Shown here piece by piece: positions 1 through 8,086 of a DNA stretch of 64,000 nt. The position numbers were made by a program, and so were the translations under genes. This DNA comes from Nonomuraea helvata (GTDB lineage Bacteria > Actinomycetota > Actinomycetes > Streptosporangiales > Streptosporangiaceae). The stretch covers positions 1 through 64,000 of the forward strand of contig NZ_BAAAXV010000002.1 of NCBI RefSeq assembly GCF_039535785.1, written 5' to 3'. The first letter of the stretch is position 1. Every line of letters begins with the position of its first letter. The notes under the pieces were generated by a model, which searched no databases, was not told where the DNA came from, and saw nothing but the letters and a program-made list of their open reading frames with translations.

Positions 1-317
1 CTGGAGCGGGACGGCGTCAGGGCCTGTGGGGCGGTCAGGTCGTAGACGCGGCGGGCGTTCCCCGCGCCCACCATGGCCGCCACCCGCGCCGCCTGGCCCG
101 CCGACCATTCCCCGTCGGCCACGAACTCGCCCAGGACCCGCGCCAGCGCCCGGAGCCACGGCGTCGCGCCGAGATGGTGCAGCTCGGCCGGACCCCACAC
201 GTCCGAAGAACAGCAGAGCTTGGCGAACGGCGCCACCTCCAGGCTCTGCGCCACCACGGGCCTCCCACCGGGCACCTCCCAGCAGGCGCCGGGCTTCAAG
301 GAGGCGCCGCTCGTCAA
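1..317 (-). pseudogene. Amidohydrolase C-terminal fragment, cut by window edge
   Basis: The reverse strand reads without a stop from 317 to base 1 and looks like the C-terminal third of an amidohydrolase (TIM-barrel) protein. Landmarks are a Ser-Ser-Asp-(Val)-Trp-Gly-Pro-Ala-Glu-Leu block near 200, which resembles the late-barrel Asp region of amidohydrolase_2 proteins, and a Gly-Asn-Ala-Arg-Arg-Val-Tyr block near 45, the usual end of such enzymes. No plausible start codon precedes the conserved part. The same frame runs into a TGA at 318-320 that ends an unrelated P-loop stump, so the 5' part seems lost. The 3' end is outside the window. Family assignment is from motif memory. Confidence 0.5.
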
Positions 318-497
318 TCAGGTCACGCACCCTTTGCCAGTGGCGTCCCGAGCGGCGCGGCTGAGGGTGCGGGCGAGTGTCGTCTTCCCAGCGCCGGACG
401 GGCCCACGAACAGACCGGCATTCCACCGCCGCTCCTCCACCGGGAGCACGGCCGACCCGGAATTCGTTAGCTTCTCCTCCAGCGGCACGTCGAACAT
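318..497 (-). pseudogene. P-loop ATPase N-terminal stump (59 aa)
   Basis: A 59-residue reading frame starts at ATG 497 and stops at TGA 318-320. Around residues 33-40 it carries a clear Walker A motif (GPSGAGKTT). The N-terminus (FDVPLEEK, then VEERRWNAGLFVGPSGAGKTT) resembles ABC-type ATPases found with GNAT or phage-like genes, but everything after the P-loop helix is missing. The stop is in frame with the amidohydrolase remnant downstream, as expected for a deletion junction. It cannot work as an ATPase alone. Confidence 0.5.
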
Positions 498-677
498 GCC
501 CTGAAGCTGGAGAACCGGGCGGTGCGGCGTACGGGGGTGGCGAGCGTGATGTCCGCGCGCACGGCGGCTCCCTTCCAGGATAAGGGGTCACGATCCCGTC
601 ACTCGGCATTCGGGTTGCCCGCCCGCAGATGACACCGTGGTGCTGGGCTGAGCTGGGCCCCTGGATGCGTGCGGACC

Positions 678-1274
678 TCAGCTCTTGACGGCCTCCGCGA
701 TCTGCAGGGCGACCTCGGCGGGCGTGAGGTGCGTGGTGTCGACGACCTCGGCCTCGCCGTGCAGCCACGTGCGGGCCGCCTCGGCGTAGGGCTCGAGGTA
801 CTCGAGGCGGAACGAGGAGGGGCCAAGAACAGTGTCCCCCTCGATGCGCTCGCGCAGGGTGTCCTGGTCAGCGTGGAGGACGAAGTGCCTCACCGGGATG
901 GCATGGTGGGCGAGGCCCGTGCTGATCTCGCGCCAGTACTGCTCGACCAGGACCGTCATAGGGATCACCAGAGTGCCGCCGATGTAGTCGAGCACGCGGC
1001 GGGCGGTCTCGACCACGAGCGGCCGCCACGGCGGCCAGTGCTGGAAATTGCCCATCGAGGGCAGCCTTGGCGTGATGTCCATGAGTGTCTCGCCGACCTT
1101 CTCGGCGTCGAACACCCGTGAATCCGGAATCAGCGGCTGCACGAGCGCACTGGTCGTCGTCTTGCCTGCCCCATGGGTGCCGTTGAGCCATACGATCACG
1201 GGATCCGATGCTAGCGCTGTGCGGGCCGAGGAACGGGCACGGCAGAAATCCACAAACTCTGGGTGCCCTGACAT
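678..1274 (-). CDS. ATP-binding P-loop protein, TmrB/AAA kinase-like
   Basis: A 198-residue cytoplasmic P-loop protein. A Walker A motif (NGTHGAGKTTT) lies near residues 29-39. The following pattern (DSRVFDAEKVGETLMDI, then RPLVVETARRVLDY) is that of the TmrB-like/AAA-33 nucleotide-kinase family, whose members include tunicamycin-resistance-type proteins. The actual substrate is unknown. I chose ATG 1274 because an AGGA lies upstream. A GTG at 1199, just before the P-loop, would give the shorter form typical of many homologues. An upstream in-frame extension to 1475 has no coding character. It stands alone, convergent to nothing, beside the decayed region to its left. Confidence 0.75.
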   Translation of the reverse strand: MSGHPEFVDFCRARSSARTALASDPVIVWLNGTHGAGKTTTSALVQPLIPDSRVFDAEKVGETLMDITPRLPSMGNFQHWPPWRPLVVETARRVLDYIGGTLVIPMTVLVEQYWREISTGLAHHAIPVRHFVLHADQDTLRERIEGDTVLGPSSFRLEYLEPYAEAARTWLHGEAEVVDTTHLTPAEVALQIAEAVKS

Positions 1275-1391
1275 ATGTCCGGCCGATGTCCTGTCGTTGT
1301 CCTGGTCCGCCCTCGGCGGGGACGGCAAGAATTTATTCACGAAGAAAGCCGAGCGTGTACAGGTCGAGCATGGACAGGAAGGAGCTTCAAC

Positions 1392-1696
1392 ATGACCATC
1401 GGCAAGAGGATCGCAGTAGTGGCTTCGGCGTTCGCCGTCGCGGTATCGCTCTGACGGCACCGGCCCAAGCGGCATCCGCGCCGCCCAACCTGCCGCCGGC
1501 GGCGATCCCGCCGCCCCAGTGCATTCCGCAGAGCCAGTACGACCAGCCGTACGAATGGGAATACCAGCTCACCAAAACCCTGGGCAAGGACGGCCACGGC
1601 TTCCGTACCCACATGTTTGCCATTTACTATGCGCCCTCCAACGTATACACCCCTCTCAACGAGAGTGACGTGCAGCGTGAAGTTCTGAGATCGTAG
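1392..1696 (+). pseudogene. Small secreted protein with frameshift in signal peptide
   Basis: ATG 1392 follows a strong AGGAAGGAG and begins a signal peptide (MTIGKRIAVVASAFAVAVSL) that hits TGA at 1452-1454. Shifting by one base at about 1446-1451 continues the hydrophobic core into LTAPAQAASA, a good signal-peptidase site, then a mature region of about 70 residues rich in Pro and Tyr ending at TAG 1696. A single-base loss in the signal peptide explains this. It could be a real inactivation or a sequencing error. The mature protein has one Cys and no recognised domain. Confidence 0.6.
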
Positions 1697-1707
1697 AAAT
1701 GCCGGAG

Positions 1708-1737
1708 GACATGTCGTTGTCGTCGATACGACATGTC
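1708..1737. terminator. 10-bp inverted repeat after secreted-protein gene
   Basis: Arms GACATGTCGT and ACGACATGTC are perfectly complementary and separated by 10 bases. The repeat begins 11 bases after the stop of the frameshifted secreted-protein gene. A terminator hairpin is the simplest reading, but there is no T tract, so an operator is possible. Confidence 0.45.
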
Positions 1738-1904
1738 TGGACGGCGTTCGGCCGTCGACACCCCGACGGCAAGCCCACCTGGGCTCCACCTGCCTACGCC
1801 GCACTGCGACGCCTCCTCGCAGCGGCCCACCGCCGATCCACCGCACACCCACGCGTCGGAAACGGACGATGCGATTATGGCCGGTGGTCGCCGATCGACT
1901 TGAG

Positions 1905-1920
1905 TTCGCCTATAGGCGAA
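1905..1920. promoter_or_regulatory. 16-bp palindrome, likely MerR operator/promoter
   Basis: TTCGCCTATAGGCGAA is a perfect palindrome ending 17 bases before the start codon of the FMN reductase gene. It is flanked by TTGAGT (1900-1905) and TATCTA (1921-1926), which could serve as -35 and -10 boxes with a 15-bp spacer. The operon behind it encodes a MerR-family protein, whose relatives bind dyads between the -35 and -10 elements. The link is inferred from position. The spacer is shorter than the classical 19-20 bp of MerR promoters. Confidence 0.5.
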
Positions 1921-1937
1921 TATCTAGCGTCGACACC

Positions 1938-2522
1938 ATGACAGAAGACAACGTCAATGGCCGGCTCCGGATCGCCGTGGTGATCGGGAGCGTGCGCAGG
2001 CCCAGACTGGCCGATCCGCTCGCCGCGTGGCTGGAGCGCGAGCTCACCGCGATCGACTGGCTCGACCTCGACATGATCGACCTGGCCTCGGTCTCGCTGC
2101 CGATGCACGAGATGCAGCCGGGCGGGGCGGCTGCGTCCCCGATCGCGGGTCGGCTCGCGGGCGCCGACGGATTCGTGTTCCTCGTACCGGAGTACAACCA
2201 CAGCTTCCCGGCGCCGGTGAAGAACGCGATCGACTGGCACTTCACCGAGTGGGCGTACAAGCCGGTCGCGTTCGTCGGATACGGCGCTTCCGGCGGCATC
2301 AGGGCCGTCGAGCAGCTGCGGGTGATCTTCCCGGAGCTGCGGGCCACAACTGTCCGCGAGTCGGTCCTGCTGCCGATGGCGTGGGAGCGCCTTGACGCCG
2401 ACGGCCGTTTTCTTCCTCCGCCGGGCACGGTGCAGGCGCTGCACGTGATGATGAACGAGCTGCGTACGTGGGCGCGCGCGTTGCGCCCCCATCGGGTCAC
2501 AGATCTGGCCGGTCGGGCATGA
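1938..2522 (+). CDS. NADPH-dependent FMN reductase family protein
   Basis: A 194-residue flavodoxin-fold protein. After the start, IAVVIGSVRRPRLADPLAAWL is the phosphate-binding loop of the NADPH-dependent FMN reductase family, and VPEYNHSFPAPVKNAIDW near residues 84-101 is its second signature. Such proteins reduce FMN, quinones or azo compounds with NAD(P)H in the cytoplasm. ATG 1938 is chosen because the upstream frame to 1869 crosses the promoter palindrome. The stop overlaps the start of the next gene (ATGA), so it heads an operon with an MFS pump, a MerR regulator and a short-chain dehydrogenase. Together they look like a redox or toxic-compound response unit. Confidence 0.88.
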   Translation: MTEDNVNGRLRIAVVIGSVRRPRLADPLAAWLERELTAIDWLDLDMIDLASVSLPMHEMQPGGAAASPIAGRLAGADGFVFLVPEYNHSFPAPVKNAIDWHFTEWAYKPVAFVGYGASGGIRAVEQLRVIFPELRATTVRESVLLPMAWERLDADGRFLPPPGTVQALHVMMNELRTWARALRPHRVTDLAGRA

Positions 2523-3991
2523 CCGGACTGACAGGACCGGAACTGCGCACCGCCACCGTGCTGGCGTGCGGCGGATTGATGGCGGTGCTGGATGCCACGA
2601 TCGTCGTGGTGGCCCTGCCGCAGCTGATGGCGACGTTCGGTACGTCGTTGACCGCCGCCCAGTGGATCATCACCGCGTACACGCTCGCGATGGTCGCGAC
2701 GATGCCGCTCGCCGCCGGCCTTGCCGCACGATGGGGAGCCCGTCGCGTGTACCTGGGGGCGCTGGCCGGTTTCGCGATCGCCTCCGCCGCCGCCGGCGCG
2801 GCGGACAGCCTGGGCTGGCTGATCGCCGCGCGAGCGGCGCAGGGCCTCAGCGGCGGCCTGATGACACCGCTCGGGATGGCGATCGGGTTCGGCGCGGTGG
2901 CGCCCGAACGCCGCAGCCGGATGCTGGCGGTCGCCGGCCTGCCGATGCTCATCGGACCGATCCTGGGCCCGGTACTCGGCGCGTTGCTCCTGGGCACCGG
3001 GTCGTGGCGGGCGCTGTTCTTCATCACTGTGCCGCTGGCGCTGGTGGGCATCGCGGGCACGCTGGCCTGGCTACCGGCCGATGCCGCACGCGGACGGCGG
3101 GTCCGGCTTGACCTGGCCGGAGCGATGCTGCTGGTCCCCGGCATTGTCGCCGTGGCCTACGGCGTCAGCGCCCAAGACGGCCCGGCCTGGGTGCGGATCG
3201 CCGCGGCTGCCATCGGCGCGGTGTCGGTCGCGGTCTTCTCGGCCCGGGCACTGACTCATCCTGAACCGCTGTTGCGGATCGGTCTCCTGCGGAATCCGAC
3301 CTTCGGCCGGGGCGCCGCGATCCTCGCCCTCTATGCGGCTCCCTACTTCGGCTCGGCTCTGCTGATGCCTGCCTATGTACAGGTGCTCCGCTCCGACAGC
3401 GCATCGGTCACGGCCGCGTTGACGATCCCCGGCGCGGTCGGCATGGGCATCAGCCTGCAGATCGCTGCCCGGCTCCTGGACCGGCTCGGTCCCCGGCTGG
3501 TCGTCGGCACCGGGCTCGGCCTCGCGATCGGCTCCGGCCTCGTCCAGGTGGTCATCCTCCGGCCGGACACCCCGTACCTGGTGCTCGGCCTGCTCGGATT
3601 CCTCCAAGGAGCGGGCACAGGCGCGATCATGATGCCGACGATGTCCAGTTCCAGCCGCGATCTCGACGTTCCCGACCTGGCCTCGGGCTCCGCGCTCCTG
3701 TCGCTGGTGACCACGATCGCCAACGGTATGGGCACCGCGGCGGTCAGTGCGCTGTTCACGGTCCTGACCGCTGCGATGACCGGCGGCGGGTCGCTCGCGG
3801 CACTGCCAGGCCTGGGAGCGGCGGCACGTGCCGCCGACGCGGCCGCCATCGTGGGCTCCCAGCGGTTGGCCCAGGCGACGGCCCTCGTCGTGATGTCGCT
3901 TGCCCTGGTCGTGTGCGTGCGCTCCCCCCGCCGGGCCCCGGCGATACTGGACCGGCAAGAGTCGCCAGCGAACGCGGGACGGGTGCCATGA
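2519..3991 (+). CDS. MFS efflux transporter, DHA2-like
   Basis: A 490-residue membrane protein of the EmrB/QacA-type major facilitator group. Motif features include an N-terminal VLDATIVVVALPQL (motif D-like in TM1), an Arg-containing loop with ARWGARRVY between TM2 and TM3, and motif C-like GLPMLIGPILGPVLGALLL in TM5. Hydrophobicity supports 12-14 membrane spans. It probably exports a drug-like or toxic compound by proton antiport. Start and stop overlap both neighbours by ATGA, so it is translationally coupled to the FMN reductase and the MerR gene. Confidence 0.88.
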   Translation: MTGLTGPELRTATVLACGGLMAVLDATIVVVALPQLMATFGTSLTAAQWIITAYTLAMVATMPLAAGLAARWGARRVYLGALAGFAIASAAAGAADSLGWLIAARAAQGLSGGLMTPLGMAIGFGAVAPERRSRMLAVAGLPMLIGPILGPVLGALLLGTGSWRALFFITVPLALVGIAGTLAWLPADAARGRRVRLDLAGAMLLVPGIVAVAYGVSAQDGPAWVRIAAAAIGAVSVAVFSARALTHPEPLLRIGLLRNPTFGRGAAILALYAAPYFGSALLMPAYVQVLRSDSASVTAALTIPGAVGMGISLQIAARLLDRLGPRLVVGTGLGLAIGSGLVQVVILRPDTPYLVLGLLGFLQGAGTGAIMMPTMSSSSRDLDVPDLASGSALLSLVTTIANGMGTAAVSALFTVLTAAMTGGGSLAALPGLGAAARAADAAAIVGSQRLAQATALVVMSLALVVCVRSPRRAPAILDRQESPANAGRVP

Positions 3992-4398
3992 CCACCACCG
4001 AGCATTCCGGCCACGACGCGAGTCAGGCCTCACTCACGGTCGGGCAGGTGGCCAGGGCCGCTGGGGTGACGGCCAACGCCGTCCGCTTCTACGAGCGCTA
4101 CGGCGTGATCAACGGTTACCGGAGCAGCGGCAACGCCCGCCGCTTCACCGTCGACGCGATCTGCCGGATCAGGCTCGCACTCGCCGCGCAACGCGTGGGA
4201 ATCACCCTCAAGGAGAGCGCCGACATCCTCGCCGGCATCCCGCCCCTCTCACGCGATCTCGACCAGTGGGTCGCCGCGGGTGAAGAGCTCGTCCGGATGG
4301 GCCGCGCCCGCATCAGCCAGCTTCAAGCGACCGTGAACGAACTGGCCACCTTCGACTTTCTCCAGTCCGAAATCTCGGACCGCCGGCCTCGGACGTGA
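3988..4398 (+). CDS. MerR family transcriptional regulator
   Basis: A 136-residue regulator. An N-terminal winged HTH (residues 14-80: LTVGQVARAAGVTANAVRFYE, then the YRSSGNARRF wing) is typical of MerR proteins, followed by a dimerisation helix with RISQLQATVNELATF. There is no Cys-rich metal site, so a small organic or redox effector is more likely than a metal. ATG 3988 overlaps the MFS stop. It probably controls its own operon through the palindrome at 1905-1920. Confidence 0.87.
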   Translation: MTTTEHSGHDASQASLTVGQVARAAGVTANAVRFYERYGVINGYRSSGNARRFTVDAICRIRLALAAQRVGITLKESADILAGIPPLSRDLDQWVAAGEELVRMGRARISQLQATVNELATFDFLQSEISDRRPRT

Positions 4399-4433
4399 CA
4401 TCCCCCTCCGGCACCGATGAGCAGGAAGACATC

Positions 4434-5183
4434 ATGCACAACCTTCATGGCAAGACCGCTCTCGTCACCGGCGCGAGCAGGGGCATCGGCCGGGCCATCG
4501 CCCTGCGCCTGGCCCATGACGGCGCCCGCGTCGCCGTCCACTACGGCGGCAACGAGCAAGCCGCCAAGGAGACCGTCGCCGCGATCGAGGCGGCCGGTGG
4601 GCAGGCCTTCTGCCTGCAGGCCGAACTGGGCACTCCCGGCGACGCCGAACGCCTGTGGGCCGCCTTCGACACGTGCGCCGACGGGCTGGACATCCTGGTC
4701 AACAACGCGGGCATCCTCAACGACGAGCCCGGCATCGAGCACGTGACCAGGCAGCAGTTCGAGCGGATCTTCGCGGTCAACGCCACCGCCCCGTTCTTCA
4801 TCACCCAGCTCGCGCTGCCACGGCTGCGCGACGGCGGCCGGATCGTCAACATCTCCACGATGCTGACCCGCGGCTCGGCGATGCCCCGATCCATCAGTTA
4901 CGCCATGTCCAAGGGCGCGCTCGACGTGCTCACCTCGACGCTCGCCAAGCAGCTCGGACCACGCGCGATCACTGTCAACACCGTGGCGCCCGGCGTCATC
5001 GACACCGACATGCACCAGGGCAGGCTCGTCGGGGACGCGCTGGCCTGGCTGTCGTCGCTGTCACCCCTGGGCCGCGTGGGCACCCCCGAGGACGTCGCCG
5101 GCGCGGTGGCTTTCCTGGCCTCCGACGACAGCCGCTGGGTGACCGGCCACTGGCTGGACGCCTCAGGAGGAACCCTGCTGTGA
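4434..5183 (+). CDS. SDR family oxidoreductase (FabG-like)
   Basis: A 249-residue Rossmann-fold short-chain dehydrogenase. TGASRGIGRA (residues 10-19) binds NAD(P), NNAGIL is the structural NAG motif, and SISYAMSKGAL contributes catalytic Tyr and Lys, with Ser in the preceding strand (NISTML). The C-terminus with WVTGHWLDASGG is a standard ending. ATG 4434 has AGGAAG upstream. A GTG at 4395 overlapping the MerR stop would add 13 residues. It is the last gene of the reductase/MFS/MerR operon, and its substrate is unknown. Confidence 0.88.
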   Translation: MHNLHGKTALVTGASRGIGRAIALRLAHDGARVAVHYGGNEQAAKETVAAIEAAGGQAFCLQAELGTPGDAERLWAAFDTCADGLDILVNNAGILNDEPGIEHVTRQQFERIFAVNATAPFFITQLALPRLRDGGRIVNISTMLTRGSAMPRSISYAMSKGALDVLTSTLAKQLGPRAITVNTVAPGVIDTDMHQGRLVGDALAWLSSLSPLGRVGTPEDVAGAVAFLASDDSRWVTGHWLDASGGTLL

Positions 5184-5193
5184 CGAGGTCGAA

Positions 5194-5784
5194 TCATTGC
5201 GGCAGACGCAGTCCTGCGATGAGGAGTTCGACCAGTCGACGTGCGTTGTAGCGGGGATCGCTCTCCGCACCTATGCAGAGGTTCCCGACGCCGCGCATGA
5301 GCTCGTAGGCCTCCAGGCCGGGGCGGATCTCGCCCGCACCGGCCGCGGCCTCGAGCAATTGGGTGCAGACAGGTACGAGGCGGTCGAGAAAATAGGCGTG
5401 CAGCGCGTCGAAACCGGCGTCTTTGGACTGCAGCACGGCGGCGAGCCCGTGTTTGGTGACCAGGAAGTCGACGAACTGGTTGATCCATTGCTGGAGCGCG
5501 GCGTAAGGGGTCGCGCTGCCCGCCAGCAGGGCTGGGCCGGCCTCGGCGCAGGCCTCCACCTGGTGCCGGTAGACGGCGATGATGAGATCCGCTCGCGTCG
5601 GGAAGTGGCGGTAGATCGTAGCCGTCCCGACCCCGGCCTTGGCGGCGATGTCGCGGATCGGCGCTTCCACGCCTGACGCCACGAAGATCGCGGCGGCCGC
5701 GTCGAGCAGAGTCTCCTTGTTGCGCCGGGCGTCCGCCCGTTTGGGCTGGGCCACGCGTCCTGCGCCGCGGTCGCCGTCGTTCAT
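5194..5784 (-). CDS. TetR family repressor
   Basis: A 196-residue TetR protein. HTH residues 20-66 include RDIAAKAGVGTATIYRHFP. The C-terminal half is the SBD-like domain seen in regulators with AVLQSKDAGFDALHAYF. ATG 5784 follows GGAGG and is preferred to the 5826 start, which would extend translation into the operator region. Two strong inverted repeats (5818-5862) lie just upstream, so it probably represses itself and the divergent alpha/beta hydrolase gene. It converges on the SDR gene with 10 bases between stops. Confidence 0.9.
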   Translation of the reverse strand: MNDGDRGAGRVAQPKRADARRNKETLLDAAAAIFVASGVEAPIRDIAAKAGVGTATIYRHFPTRADLIIAVYRHQVEACAEAGPALLAGSATPYAALQQWINQFVDFLVTKHGLAAVLQSKDAGFDALHAYFLDRLVPVCTQLLEAAAGAGEIRPGLEAYELMRGVGNLCIGAESDPRYNARRLVELLIAGLRLPQ

Positions 5785-5817
5785 CGCGCCGTTTCCTCCG
5801 CTACCCGGGATTGCTAA

Positions 5818-5862
5818 ACGGGACAATGTCCCGTATCGTCAAAACGGGACACGGTCCCGTTT
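5818..5862. promoter_or_regulatory. Two tandem TetR operators
   Basis: Two copies of an inverted repeat: ACGGGAC-AAT-GTCCCGT at 5818-5834 and AAACGGGAC-ACG-GTCCCGTTT at 5842-5862. Dyad centres are 26 bases apart and the arms are identical. They lie between the divergent tetR and alpha/beta hydrolase genes. Size and shape match TetR-family operators; binding is inferred. Confidence 0.8.
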
Positions 5863-5995
5863 ATTCATCATGCCAGATCAGGGGCCGATGACCAAGCCCT
5901 GCACGGCCACCACGCTCCATCCGCAACAGCCGAACCACCGCGGTGCCACTGCTTGCCGGCCGGCCACCCGCAGAAACTGAAACGAAGGCACTTCC

Positions 5996-6937
5996 ATGTC
6001 GAACTCGACCATCGCGAACACGCAGAAGTTCGCGAATGCACCCACCACGATCGTCTCCGCGAAGCCGGTCGTCCTGTCCGCCCCGGACCGCGGCGAGGAC
6101 CTCCAGGTCCGCGTGTCCGCCCCCGCGACCGGCGGCGACCTGCCCGTCATCGTCTTCTCCCACGGCGTCGGCTGGTCGATGGACGGCTACGCCCCCCTGG
6201 CCGACTTCTGGGCCGCCCGCGGCTTCGTGGTCGTGCAGCCCACCCACCTCGACTCGAGGACGCTCGGCCTCCCTGCCGACGATCCCCGTACGCCGCGCAT
6301 CTGGCGCTTCCGCGTCGAGGACCTCAAGCGTGTCCTCGACGAGCTCGACCAGCTGGAAGCTTCCGTGCCGGGCCTCAAGGGGCGCCTGGACCGCCACCGC
6401 ATCGCCGTGGCCGGCCACTCCTGGGGAGCCCAGACGGCGAGCACGCTGCTGGGCGCGCGCGTCCTCGACTCCGACGGCGTTCCCGGGGAAGACCTGTCCG
6501 ACCCGCGGGTCAAGGCGGGCGTGCTGTTCGCCGTGCCCGGCCGGGGCGACGACCTGACTCCGTTCGCGGCCGAGCACCTCCCCTTCATGAAGCCGTCCTT
6601 CGACCACATGGCCGCGCCGGCGCTCATCGTCGCCGGGGACCACGACCAGTCCGCGCTGTCCACCCGGGGGCCGGACTGGTTCACCGACCCCTACTTCCTC
6701 AGCCCGGGAAGCAAGAGCCTGCTCACGCTGTTCGGCGCGGAGCACTCGCTCGGCGGCATCCCCGGGTACGAGGTCGCGGAGACGACGGACGAAAGCCCCG
6801 AACGCGTCGCCCTGATCCAGCAGCTCACCTGGGCGTACCTGCGCAGCGCCCTCTACCCCGGAGACACCAGCTGGCAGGCGGCGAGCTCCGCGCTGGAGGA
6901 GGACTCCCAGCCGCTGGGCAAGCTGCAGAGCAAGTAA
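5996..6937 (+). CDS. Alpha/beta hydrolase, chlorophyllase/PETase-like fold
   Basis: A 313-residue alpha/beta hydrolase without signal peptide, so probably cytoplasmic. The oxyanion-hole segment VIVFSHGVGW is at residues 51-60, the nucleophile elbow GHSWG places Ser at residue 142, an acidic residue lies in AGDHDQS (about 215-217), and His is at 250 in AEHSLGG. The layout matches chlorophyllase-like and dienelactone-type hydrolases. The substrate is not evident. ATG 5996 has a GAAACGAAGG ribosome site. It is transcribed away from tetR across the double operator, so is probably derepressed by that regulator's ligand. Confidence 0.85.
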   Translation: MSNSTIANTQKFANAPTTIVSAKPVVLSAPDRGEDLQVRVSAPATGGDLPVIVFSHGVGWSMDGYAPLADFWAARGFVVVQPTHLDSRTLGLPADDPRTPRIWRFRVEDLKRVLDELDQLEASVPGLKGRLDRHRIAVAGHSWGAQTASTLLGARVLDSDGVPGEDLSDPRVKAGVLFAVPGRGDDLTPFAAEHLPFMKPSFDHMAAPALIVAGDHDQSALSTRGPDWFTDPYFLSPGSKSLLTLFGAEHSLGGIPGYEVAETTDESPERVALIQQLTWAYLRSALYPGDTSWQAASSALEEDSQPLGKLQSK

Positions 6938-6953
6938 GCGAGTCCGCTCCCTG

Positions 6954-7424
6954 TCAGCCGGTACGGTCCCGGTCCCGCTCGGTCAGGTGGTCGAGCAGGA
7001 CCTGGCTGATGTCGGCGAGTTGCCGCAGTTGTTCCGGAGTGAGCAGGTCGATCAGGTGCTCGCGGACGCCGGCCACGTGCCGAGGGGCGGCGGCGCGGAG
7101 CGCGGCGAGTCCGTCGTCGGTGAGCACGGCCAGCCAGCCGCGCCGGTCGTCGGCGTAGTGGTCCCGGCGTACCCAGCCCTTCTGTTCGAGCTTGTTCACG
7201 GCGTGCGAGATGCGGCTGGGCTTGGAGTTGGTCCAGTGCGCCAGTTCGCTCATGCGCATGGTGCGCTGGGGCGCCTCCGACAGCAGGACGAGCAGTTCGT
7301 AGTAGGTGGGCGGCATGTCGGCCGCGGCCAGCAGGTCGCGTTCGAGGCGGTCGGTCAGCAGGCGGGTGGCCAGCCCGAAGGTCCGCCAGGCGTGCTGTTC
7401 GTCGTCGGTGAGCCATCGCGTCAT
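6954..7424 (-). CDS. MarR family transcriptional regulator
   Basis: A 156-residue MarR protein with a winged HTH (MSELAHWTNSKPSRISHAVN at about residues 58-77, then the DRRGWLAVLT wing). It is divergent from the YceI gene, with a 97-bp shared promoter region holding a small dyad. It probably controls that gene. Its 3' end faces the alpha/beta hydrolase, 16 bases away. Confidence 0.9.
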   Translation of the reverse strand: MTRWLTDDEQHAWRTFGLATRLLTDRLERDLLAAADMPPTYYELLVLLSEAPQRTMRMSELAHWTNSKPSRISHAVNKLEQKGWVRRDHYADDRRGWLAVLTDDGLAALRAAAPRHVAGVREHLIDLLTPEQLRQLADISQVLLDHLTERDRDRTG

Positions 7425-7436
7425 GAAAGGGATCGT

Positions 7437-7446
7437 ACTTGAAAGT
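7437..7446. promoter_or_regulatory. Short dyad between marR and yceI-like genes
   Basis: ACTT-GA-AAGT is a 10-bp perfect dyad 13 bases upstream of the marR start and near overlapping AGT-N5-ACT half-sites. MarR proteins often bind such sites in divergent promoters. The dyad is short and may be chance. Confidence 0.35.
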
Positions 7447-7521
7447 TGCGCACTGAAATAAATCTATGTACTGTCGTGCCGAATCTTCCAGTGCTGAAAT
7501 ACATCGGAACGGAGCACGACC

Positions 7522-8067
7522 ATGTACCCCAGCGAGCTCACCGGCGCCTACACCCTCGACCCGGCCCACAGCCGCTTCGGCTTCGTCGCCCGCCACGCGA
7601 TGGTGACCAAGGTGCGCGGCAGCATCCCCGCCCGCGAGGCCACCGCCCACCTGGACGCCGCCGACCCCGCCGCCTCCACCGTCCACGTGGTGCTGGACGT
7701 GGCCGGCATCCAGACCGGCAACCAGCTCCGCGACGACCATCTGCGCACCGGCGACTTCCTCGACGCCGCCGCCCACCCGACGATCACCTTCACCTCGACC
7801 GAGATCAAGCACCTTGACGGCGACAGCTTCGACGTCACCGGACAGCTCACCATCCGCGGCGTCACCCGCCGGATCACCATCCCCCTCGACTACACCGGCA
7901 CCGCGGTCGACGCCCAGGGCCTGACCCGGGTCGGCTTCGAGGGCAGCACCGCGATCAATCGCAAGGACTTCGGCATGACCTACAACGCCGTCCTGGAGAC
8001 CGGCGGCGTGATGATCTCCGACAAGATCGCGCTCGAGTTCGACGTGTCCGCCGTCAAGACCGCCTGA
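7522..8067 (+). CDS. YceI family protein
   Basis: A 181-residue lipocalin-like beta-barrel protein of the YceI family. Evidence is the N-terminal LTGAYTLDPAHSRFGFVARHAM and later RDDHLRTGDFLDAAAHPTITF and the NRKDFGMTYNAVLETGG block. Family members bind polyprenoid or quinone-like lipids. There is no signal peptide, as is common in actinobacterial copies. GGAACGGAG precedes ATG 7522. Divergent marR suggests stress-controlled expression. Confidence 0.92.
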   Translation: MYPSELTGAYTLDPAHSRFGFVARHAMVTKVRGSIPAREATAHLDAADPAASTVHVVLDVAGIQTGNQLRDDHLRTGDFLDAAAHPTITFTSTEIKHLDGDSFDVTGQLTIRGVTRRITIPLDYTGTAVDAQGLTRVGFEGSTAINRKDFGMTYNAVLETGGVMISDKIALEFDVSAVKTA

Positions 8068-8086
8068 CCCCCTCTGAAAGCACATC

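Noticed and set aside
678-1121. Forward frame 669-1121 opposite the P-loop gene
   Set aside because: The reverse strand has a clear Walker A and family blocks; the forward frame is the GC-rich shadow of it.
1699-1941. Small forward ORF after the secreted protein
   Set aside because: It starts in the hairpin region, lacks a ribosome site, and runs through the promoter palindrome of the FMN reductase operon.
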